A DNA stretch of 64,000 nucleotides from Caldilineaceae bacterium SB0661_bin_32 (GTDB taxonomy: Bacteria > Chloroflexota > Anaerolineae > Caldilineales > Caldilineaceae). The notes beneath the pieces are model-generated. The model did not search any database. It saw only the letters and a program-made list of their open reading frames with translations, and had not been told where the DNA came from. Shown piece by piece: positions 57,364 through 64,000 of the stretch. Every line of letters starts with the position of its first letter. Position 1 is the stretch's first letter. The DNA lies in assembly GCA_009841235.1 (NCBI GenBank), contig VXMH01000071.1, positions 124,001 to 188,000 of the forward strand, given 5' to 3'. A program made the translations under genes and the position numbers.

Positions 57364-58398
57364 ATGACTATGAATGGCGCGGGGAAGGCCCTGGGCTGGG
57401 CGCTGGTCGGCTGCGGAGGCGCGGGTCGCGCTCATGCCGGCTGGGCGGCTGCCACCGAAGGCGTAGCCGTGCACGGCTTCTGCGATATCCAGGCCGGCAT
57501 GGCGAAACAGCTGCAGCAGCAGTACGGCGCAGAGTACGCTACCACCGACCCCGAGCGCGTCTTCGCCGACCCCGCAGTGGACATCGTTTCCATTGCCACC
57601 TCCCACAGCTCCCATGCCGATCTGGCGGTCGCCGCGTTGCAGGCCGGTAAACATCTCTTCCTCGAAAAGCCGATGGCCATGACCACGGCCGACTGCCTGC
57701 GCATCCATGAAGCCATGCAGTCCGCCGGCAGGAAACTGATGCTCAATTTCTCCATCCGCTTTTCGGGCGCCGCGCGTGCAATTCGCCGGCGCCTGACCGC
57801 ACCCAAAGTCAGCCACAGCCAGTGCATGATGAGCCGCGCCGACCTGAACCGCTGGCGCTGGCACCCTGTCGAAGGCGGAGGCCCGCTCTGGGATGTCGGA
57901 GTTCACATGGTTGACTATCTCTGCTGGATCCACGACAGCGCTCCCGTGGAAATCTACGCAACCGGCGGGCAGATTACACACCCAGGCGAACTGGGCAGCG
58001 ACGACATGGTGGATACGGCCGCGGCAACCATCCGCTTTGCCAACGACTCGGTCGCCACCTTCCTGATGAGCGACGCCGGCTTCAACTCCGTAATCTCCAA
58101 GTGGTTCTTTGAGTTCTTTGACGGAGACAACACGGCAATTCTCTATGAACACTTCCGCAAGGTCAGCTTTGCGGCCCCCGACCCGAACGGGGAGCAAGTG
58201 GACGAGACCCTGACCCCGCCGCCGATTGAACGTCTGCCGCTGCTGGTTGAGGCAATCCGCAACGACACGGAACCCTACGTGCCGCCGCAGGCGGGCATTC
58301 TATCCACCCTCCTGATTGAGACGATCATCGCATCGATCCACTCCGGCAGGCCGCAGCAGGTGGACATGTCCGCGTTGCCCGAGCCTCTGACGCAGTAG
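57364..58398 (+). CDS. Gfo/Idh/MocA family oxidoreductase
   Basis: A 344-residue NAD(P)-dependent oxidoreductase with an N-terminal Rossmann domain (ALVGCGGAGRAHA), the LFLEKPMAMTTADC segment holding the conserved EKP lysine, and a C-terminal domain with GGGPLWDVGVHMVDYLCW, which supplies the catalytic Asp and His. Members oxidise sugars, inositols or amino sugars. It is the first gene of a plus-strand trio with a ThDP enzyme and a VOC protein. Confidence 0.87.
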   Translation: MTMNGAGKALGWALVGCGGAGRAHAGWAAATEGVAVHGFCDIQAGMAKQLQQQYGAEYATTDPERVFADPAVDIVSIATSHSSHADLAVAALQAGKHLFLEKPMAMTTADCLRIHEAMQSAGRKLMLNFSIRFSGAARAIRRRLTAPKVSHSQCMMSRADLNRWRWHPVEGGGPLWDVGVHMVDYLCWIHDSAPVEIYATGGQITHPGELGSDDMVDTAAATIRFANDSVATFLMSDAGFNSVISKWFFEFFDGDNTAILYEHFRKVSFAAPDPNGEQVDETLTPPPIERLPLLVEAIRNDTEPYVPPQAGILSTLLIETIIASIHSGRPQQVDMSALPEPLTQ

Positions 58399-58467
58399 AA
58401 GGGACAGGGCGCGACCGATTTCCAACGACAACCGCCGCCGAGAACTGCCGCAACCGGAGAACCGCCG

Positions 58468-60114
58468 ATGAACGGCATCGAAGCTATCGCAGCGATTTTG
58501 AAAGCGGAAGGGGTCGAGTGGCTGGCCTGCTATCCCTCCAACCCGCTGATCGAAGCCGCCGCCCAGGTCGGCATCCGGCCTATCAATTTCCGCCATGAAC
58601 GGGGCGCGATCATGGCCGCGGACGGCTACAGCCGCACCAGCGGCCGGCAGCGCTTTGGCGTGGTCGCGGTCCAATCGCAGGCCGGCGCGGAAAACGCGAT
58701 GGGGGGAATTGCCCAGGCCTACGCCGACAACGTCCCGATCCTGGTCCTGCCGGGCGGTGTCCAGCTGGACCAGCTGGCAGTACGCCCCAACTTTTCCGCG
58801 TCGCAGAACTACCAGGGCCTGGTCAAACGCGTCGAGGCGATCTACCGGCCCGATCAGGTCGCGGCGGTGATGCGGCGGGCGTTCCATGCACTGCGCAATG
58901 GGCCGCCGGGGCCGGTCGTCGTCGAAATGCTGACCGATGTCTGCGATCAGGAGGTCCCCGAAAGCGCGTTAGACTACCGGCCGCCACCGATGATGCGCCA
59001 GGTCCCTGCCGCCGCCGACATTGACGAGGCGGTCAAGAGGCTGCTGCAGGCTGAGAAGCCGGTAATCTGGGCAGGAGGCGGGGTCCTGCTTGCCGGCGCC
59101 GCCGCGGCGCTGCGAGAGCTGGCTGAGCTTACCGGCATACCTGTTTTTTGTACGATGCCGGGCAAGTCGGCCTTTGACGAGCGCCATCCTCTTTGCCTGG
59201 GCGCCGGCAGCCGCGCCACGACACTGCCGGCCCACCGCTGGCTGCAGGAGTGCGACCTCCTGCTCGCCATCGGCACAAGCCTCACGCGCGGACCCTACTG
59301 TCAGATAATCCTCCCTGGCAAGGTGATTATCCAGAATACGATCGACCCGGATGACATCAACAAGGATGAATCGGTCGACGTCGGCCTGGTCGGTGATGCC
59401 AGGCTGACCTTGGAGGCAATGGTCGAACTGGTAAAACGCCAGGATGGGAAGGACCGAAGCCAACGAAGCCGCCAAACCGCAGCCGAGATCGCCGCCTGCA
59501 GGAAGCCGTGGCTGGACGAGTGGATGCCTCTGCTGACGTCGGAGGAAGAGCCTCTCAACACCTACCGCGTGATCCACGACATCGACCGCACCCTCGACTG
59601 GGAGAACAGTATCGTCACGCACGACGCCGGCGCGCCCCGGGACTCAATCGTTCCCTTCTACACGGCCACCGTACCGCACAGCTACATCGGCTGGGGAAAG
59701 ACGACGCATCTCGGCTTTGGCCTGCCCCTCATGATCGGCGCTAAACTGGCCCACCCGGATAAATTCTGCCTCAACCTGATGGGCGACGGAGCCTTCGGCA
59801 TGTCCGGGCTCGACCTTGAGACGGCGGTGCGGTCAAAGGCGGCGATAACGACCGTACTGCTCAACAACGGCGGCATGGCGACCTACGCGCCGGGCAATTT
59901 TGCAACCGCACGCGAGCGGTTCGGCGTCAGCCATATGATCGGAGATTACGCCAAGATCGCAGAAGGGCTCGGCGCGGTCGGGATTACCGTCAAAAGGACC
60001 GCCGAGATGGTTCCAGCCTTGCAGCGCGCACAAAAGCTCAATGCAGAAGGACAGACCGTTCTTATCGACGTACACTCCAATCTCGAAGCCCGCCGCTCGC
60101 GCTGGGACCGCTGA
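58468..60114 (+). CDS. Thiamine diphosphate-dependent enzyme (acetolactate synthase-like)
   Basis: A 548-residue ThDP enzyme with the three-domain layout of the pyruvate oxidase / acetolactate synthase / benzoylformate decarboxylase family. The catalytic Glu is in FRHERGAIMAADGYSR, the middle domain has KPVIWAGGGVLL, and the cofactor motif is LMGDGAFGMSG followed by VLLNN. It is unlikely to be the biosynthetic acetolactate synthase, since no regulatory subunit gene follows and the neighbours are catabolic. The substrate is probably a 2-keto acid or a hydroxyacyl-CoA. Confidence 0.85.
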   Translation: MNGIEAIAAILKAEGVEWLACYPSNPLIEAAAQVGIRPINFRHERGAIMAADGYSRTSGRQRFGVVAVQSQAGAENAMGGIAQAYADNVPILVLPGGVQLDQLAVRPNFSASQNYQGLVKRVEAIYRPDQVAAVMRRAFHALRNGPPGPVVVEMLTDVCDQEVPESALDYRPPPMMRQVPAAADIDEAVKRLLQAEKPVIWAGGGVLLAGAAAALRELAELTGIPVFCTMPGKSAFDERHPLCLGAGSRATTLPAHRWLQECDLLLAIGTSLTRGPYCQIILPGKVIIQNTIDPDDINKDESVDVGLVGDARLTLEAMVELVKRQDGKDRSQRSRQTAAEIAACRKPWLDEWMPLLTSEEEPLNTYRVIHDIDRTLDWENSIVTHDAGAPRDSIVPFYTATVPHSYIGWGKTTHLGFGLPLMIGAKLAHPDKFCLNLMGDGAFGMSGLDLETAVRSKAAITTVLLNNGGMATYAPGNFATARERFGVSHMIGDYAKIAEGLGAVGITVKRTAEMVPALQRAQKLNAEGQTVLIDVHSNLEARRSRWDR

Positions 60115-60177
60115 CATACGCCTGCGCGCTCGACGGCGAATTTCATCTTTACCCTGCAAATCTAAGGAGACAAACGA

Positions 60178-60615
60178 ATGAGCGTCTTGATTCACGTAGG
60201 AGTTCGAGCGTCAGATCTCTCCAAATCGATCCGCTTCTGGCGCGACGGTCTCGGGCTGCGTGTCGCCGGCGAGAGAGGGATCCGCTACGACCTGACCGAC
60301 GGCTACCACAATTTCGCCGTATTCCAGCACCAGGGCGACGACCGGCCGGAACACATCGGCGGCATGCTCGACTACCTGCATATCGGCGTGGGCGTCCCGG
60401 ACGTTGCGGCCGCGGCCCGCCGCCTGCGCGATATGGGATACACGATCTTCTCCGACGGGCTGGGCGGCAAGACGCCCCTTGATCCCGATAACCTGGAGCA
60501 GCCCGCCTTCAAGGTCGAAGATCCCGACGGGATCACCATCGACGTGAGCGAAGTCACCACGATGTGGCCGGGCACGACAATTCATCCCAACCAGACGCCT
60601 CAGCCTGAAAGTTAG
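60178..60615 (+). CDS. VOC family protein (lactoylglutathione lyase-like)
   Basis: A 145-residue VOC protein, SVLIHVGVRASDLSKSIRFW at the start. Candidate ligands are His in LIHVGV, His in YLHIGVGVPD and the Asp/Glu-rich C-terminus (GITIDVSEV). It differs from the three minus-strand VOC paralogs in its LGLRVAGERG region and closing motif. It is the third gene of the plus-strand trio and ends 97 bases from the convergent mutS. Confidence 0.82.
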   Translation: MSVLIHVGVRASDLSKSIRFWRDGLGLRVAGERGIRYDLTDGYHNFAVFQHQGDDRPEHIGGMLDYLHIGVGVPDVAAAARRLRDMGYTIFSDGLGGKTPLDPDNLEQPAFKVEDPDGITIDVSEVTTMWPGTTIHPNQTPQPES

Positions 60616-60711
60616 TCCCTCCGGACAGCTGGCTCGAATCTTCCTGGCGAGCTCTCACAGGATCTACTGTTTTCTTTGGATAAAAGAGATCGGTTTGGGG
60701 ACCGGCTCTTT

Positions 60712-63378
60712 CTAACTACTATCCGCCAGCTGCCGCAACTCGTAGAGCCGGTTGAGCGCATCCAGCGGCGACAGCGCGTCCACGTCAAGGGCGCGCAGCG
60801 ACTCCACCGCCGGGTGGTCGTCAGCGAACAGACCTACCTGCATGGCCTCCTTCTGCTTGCGGCCCGGTGTCTGATCCAACAGGGTCGCCGGGCCGGCCGC
60901 GCCGGAAGCCTCCAGGTCGAGCAGGATCTCCCCGGCGCGCCGCACGACCCCCCGCGGCAATCCCGCCATCTGCGCTACGTGCACACCATAGGACCGGTCG
61001 GCCCGACCGGGCAGGATCCGGCGCAGGAAGACAACGTCGTCGCCACTGTCGTCAACCGCCACATTGTAGTTGACAATCTGGGGCAGCCGGTCCGCCAGGT
61101 CGGTTAGCTCGTGGTAGTGTGTCGCGAACTGGGTTTTGGCGCGCAGTGACGGGCTGTTGTGTATATGCTCGACCACCGCCCAGGCGATTGCCAGCCCGTC
61201 GTATGTGCTCGTGCCCCGGCCGATTTCGTCCAGTATCAGCAGACTGCGCCCGGTGGCATGGTTGAGGATATTGGCCGTCTCGATCATCTCGACCATAAAG
61301 GTGGACTGACCTCGGTGCAGTTCATCGCTGGCGCCGATGCGGGTGAAGATGCGATCGACAACCCCGATACGGGCGGAAGCCGCCGGCACAAAGGAGCCGA
61401 TCTGCGCCAGCAGAGTGATGAGGGCCGTCTGACGCAAAAATGTGGACTTGCCGGACATGTTGGGCCCGGTCAGAATGTGAATGAGTTCGCCCGGCGAGAG
61501 ATGCGCGTCGTTGGGCACAAAGGGCTCCTCACTTGTCATTTCCACAACCGGATGGCGCCCTCCGGTTATCGTGATCGCGGCGCCGTCGTTGATCTCAGGG
61601 CGGCAGTAGCGGCGCTTGAGCGCGACCTCTGCCATCGAAGCGTACACGTCCAGCAGGGCCAGCCCCTCAGCCAGACAGCGAATCTCGTCGGCACGCGCGC
61701 CCAGTTCGGAACAAACGCGGCGGAAAAGCTGCTGCTCCAGCGCGAGGCGCCGCTCATCGGCGTTGAGGATCTGTGACTCGTACTCCTTGAGCTCGGGTGT
61801 AATGTAGCGTTCCGCGCTGGTCAGGGTCTGTTTGCGGATATACTCCTGGGGCACCTTGCCGGCATGGGTGTTCCTCACTTCAATGTAGTATCCGAAAACC
61901 TTGTTGTAACCGACCTTCAGACTCGGGATGTTGAGGCGAGTGCGTTCGACCTGCTCCAGCGCAGCGACCCACTCCTTGGCGTACCGGCTGTTGTCAACGA
62001 TGGCATCCAGCTCTTCGCTGTAGCCGGGCCTGATGATGCCCGGATTTGCCAGGGTCGCTGACGGCTCGTCGTCGATTGCCCGCTCCAGAAGTTCGAGAGA
62101 AAGCGAACAGTCAGGAAGTCTGTCCAGCATCTGTTTCAAAAAGGCGTCCGCGGAGCCCTGTGCTTCGGATTGGTCCTCCGGCCCCGATGCCGGGGCCAGG
62201 CCGGAGGAGATGAGCAACTGGCGAAGGCCCGGCGCCCTGCCGAGGACCTCACGGACACCGGTCAGATCGCGCGGCAGCGCTTTGCCCTGGGATATGCGGG
62301 CGATCCAGCGCTCCAGGTCCCCCATTCCTCGCAACGCGTCGCGGACCTGCCCGCGCAGGTTGGACTCGTCCACCAGACCCTGGACTGCGTTCAACCTTTC
62401 GTTGATAAGGGCGGTGTCGAGCAGTGGGCGGCCCAGCCAGCTCCGCAGCAGGCGGCCTCCCATGGGCGTGAGGGTCTCGTCCAGCACGCGGACAAGGCTG
62501 CCCCGTTCTTCGGCGCCGCGAATCGTCTCCGTCAGCTCAAGATTGCGGCGTGTGGAGTCGTCCAGCACCATGAACTCGTCAACCGTGTAACTTTGCACTC
62601 TTACCAGCTGCGAGAGAGCGCTGGGCTGCATCTCCTGCAAGTAGGCCAGAACTGCGGCCGCGGCGCGCACAGCCTGCGGACTCTCCTGCAAGCCGAATCC
62701 GTCCAGGCTGCGGACCCCAAAATGCCGCTGCAGCGTGCTGCGGGCAGTGTCAAACGCCACCTGCCAGGCTTCGATAGAGGAAACGATCGCCTGCAAACTG
62801 CCGATCAACGGGGCGAGCCCGCTCTCTTCGACATTCCATTCGGACGTGATCAGTTCGCTGGGCCGCAGGTGGGACAGCTCCTCCCCCAAACGCTGCTCGG
62901 TTTCGGCCAGGTCGCTGCCGTTGATCTGTGTTGCAGCAAACTCGCCGGTGCTGATATCGCAATAGGCGATGCCGGCTTCGTTGCCGCGGGCGTTGAACAG
63001 CACCGCCGCAAGATAGTTGTTTCGGTCATCGATCAGCATCGAAGGTTCAGCGACTGTGCCCTTGGTGATCACCTGCTGGATCTCCCGGTCCACCAGACCT
63101 GAACCCGGTTCGCTGACCTGTTCGGCGACCGCCACCTTGTGACCGGCCTCCACCAGCTGTGCCAGGTAGCCTTCGACGCTATGGTAAGGAACGCCGGCCA
63201 GCGGCACGCGCTGACTGTTGCCGACGGGCCGGCTGGTCAGCGCCACGTCGCAAACCCTGGCCACAATTTCGGCATCGCCGTCGAAGGCTTCGTAGAAGTC
63301 CCCCAGGCGGAACAGGAGAATGCAATCCGGGTGCTGGCTCTTCAGTTGCAGGTACTGACGGCGCATCGGAGTTGTCAT
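60712..63378 (-). CDS. mutS: DNA mismatch repair protein MutS
   Basis: An 888-residue mismatch-recognition ATPase. The N-terminal domain has the mismatch-probing Phe-x-Glu (LGDFYEAF, near residue 28) and the connector, lever and clamp domains follow. The ATPase shows GPNMSGKST (about residue 630), the signature STFMVEM, LILDEIGRGTSTYDG and FATHYHEL. The C-terminus is slightly extended. No mutL is nearby. It is convergent with the VOC gene at 60178. Confidence 0.96.
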   Translation of the reverse strand: MTTPMRRQYLQLKSQHPDCILLFRLGDFYEAFDGDAEIVARVCDVALTSRPVGNSQRVPLAGVPYHSVEGYLAQLVEAGHKVAVAEQVSEPGSGLVDREIQQVITKGTVAEPSMLIDDRNNYLAAVLFNARGNEAGIAYCDISTGEFAATQINGSDLAETEQRLGEELSHLRPSELITSEWNVEESGLAPLIGSLQAIVSSIEAWQVAFDTARSTLQRHFGVRSLDGFGLQESPQAVRAAAAVLAYLQEMQPSALSQLVRVQSYTVDEFMVLDDSTRRNLELTETIRGAEERGSLVRVLDETLTPMGGRLLRSWLGRPLLDTALINERLNAVQGLVDESNLRGQVRDALRGMGDLERWIARISQGKALPRDLTGVREVLGRAPGLRQLLISSGLAPASGPEDQSEAQGSADAFLKQMLDRLPDCSLSLELLERAIDDEPSATLANPGIIRPGYSEELDAIVDNSRYAKEWVAALEQVERTRLNIPSLKVGYNKVFGYYIEVRNTHAGKVPQEYIRKQTLTSAERYITPELKEYESQILNADERRLALEQQLFRRVCSELGARADEIRCLAEGLALLDVYASMAEVALKRRYCRPEINDGAAITITGGRHPVVEMTSEEPFVPNDAHLSPGELIHILTGPNMSGKSTFLRQTALITLLAQIGSFVPAASARIGVVDRIFTRIGASDELHRGQSTFMVEMIETANILNHATGRSLLILDEIGRGTSTYDGLAIAWAVVEHIHNSPSLRAKTQFATHYHELTDLADRLPQIVNYNVAVDDSGDDVVFLRRILPGRADRSYGVHVAQMAGLPRGVVRRAGEILLDLEASGAAGPATLLDQTPGRKQKEAMQVGLFADDHPAVESLRALDVDALSPLDALNRLYELRQLADSS

Positions 63379-63401
63379 GGCTGCGTTAAGACAGGCTGAG
63401 A

Positions 63402-64000
63402 TCAGCGGCCTGGACTGGCTGAGCGGCCTTCTGACGGACAGAAAACGCGGCTGTTTGGGTCACCGTAAAGGGTATAGGCGAGCCATGTCGGGTTGGCGCT
63501 CTGCATGGCGCGGATCTGCTGCCGTGCCGAGAAAAAGGCCTCCCCCAGCGTCTTCCCCGCCCAGAGCTCCTCGTAAAAGATCTGCGCGAACTTCGAAGCC
63601 AGCTCGTCGTGCACCTCCCACAGCGCGCCGACGAATGCGGTGACGCCCAGGTGGTCCACCAGGCGCTGCGCCCAACCCCCCAGGCCGGTGAGGTTGTAGC
63701 CGACGCGGGCGCCGTGGCAGGTATTGAGGAAGATGAGCGGCTTTTCGCGACGTAAGCCCCTGGCTCTGCGCCGTGTCAGGTCGCTGGGGAAGAGCGGATC
63801 GCCTTCCAGAACAATCGGAGACTCGTCGACGAAAGCCTGGTTGTAGTTGCCGTGCGTGGCGAAGTGGAACAGCTGGGCGCCGCCCTCCTCCGCCAGCTCG
63901 AGAAACTGGGCGCGGGTTGAAATCGGCGGCGCGGTCTCGATCTGCCGCGCCGCAAGACTGCCGAAATACTGCATCTCACTTGTCACAAAGTCCAGCGAAA
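63402..64000 (-). CDS. CHAT domain protein, 5'-truncated
   Basis: The last 199 residues of a protein whose 5' end lies beyond the right edge; the frame is open to base 64000. It is a CHAT (caspase-HetF-associated with TPRs) protease domain: the catalytic His lies in LFHFATHGNYNQAF and the catalytic Cys in LIFLNTCHGARVGYN, with the closing GALWEVHD and LYGDPNSRVF motifs. Such domains are often at the end of TPR proteins or in caspase-like defence systems. It ends 23 bases before the mutS start. Confidence 0.85.
   Translation of the reverse strand, partial: SLDFVTSEMQYFGSLAARQIETAPPISTRAQFLELAEEGGAQLFHFATHGNYNQAFVDESPIVLEGDPLFPSDLTRRRARGLRREKPLIFLNTCHGARVGYNLTGLGGWAQRLVDHLGVTAFVGALWEVHDELASKFAQIFYEELWAGKTLGEAFFSARQQIRAMQSANPTWLAYTLYGDPNSRVFCPSEGRSASPGR

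Overview
The window is a GC-rich, gene-dense bacterial chromosome segment. The mix suggests Chloroflexota (Anaerolineae/Caldilineae-like): a Tat-type lipoprotein solute-binding protein, Uma2, PucR, SelB, many short-chain dehydrogenases, VOC proteins and phytanoyl-CoA-type dioxygenases, and a T-box in front of trpE. This placement is an inference from gene content, not a phylogenetic result.

Layout. 1-5.6 kb (minus strand): 3'-truncated sugar-binding lipoprotein, an acyltransferase, an aldo/keto reductase and two family-4 glycosyltransferases, with the remains of an aquaporin gene on the plus strand near 0.93-1.16 kb. 5.7-11 kb: a VOC protein, an enolase-superfamily enzyme, and a coiled-coil protein translationally coupled to selB. 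11-16.8 kb (minus): a coupled Uma2 / nitroreductase / EndoQ-UvrD fusion operon and an SDR.

17-43.5 kb is a nearly self-contained aromatic amino acid island. A plus-strand operon (aroH, pheA, two DAHP synthases, tyrA, aroA, aroE, trpB, trpA) converges on a minus-strand operon (trpE, trpS, trpG, a phosphotransferase, trpD, trpC, trpF, aroC, an aroK-aroB fusion, aroQ, then less related genes). Together they encode every step from DAHP to chorismate, all tryptophan steps, and the mutase, dehydratase and dehydrogenase steps to Phe and Tyr; only the aminotransferase is absent. The plus operon has a strong promoter and what looks like a leader-peptide attenuator whose short peptide is packed with Phe, Trp and Tyr codons. 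The minus operon has a strong promoter and a tRNA-Trp T-box leader with a UGG specifier. One pathway would thus be read by two different RNA devices.

43.5-48 kb (minus): dCMP deaminase, a membrane protein of unknown function, FtsH and a Tat-exported metallophosphoesterase. 48-60.6 kb is an uncharacterised catabolic cluster: a 2-hydroxyacid dehydrogenase, three SDRs, four VOC proteins, two phytanoyl-CoA-type dioxygenases, an MBL-fold hydrolase, a sugar isomerase-like protein, a Gfo/Idh/MocA oxidoreductase and a ThDP enzyme. The window ends with mutS and the C-terminal CHAT protease domain of a truncated gene.

No rRNA, tRNA, CRISPR array or insertion sequence was recognised.
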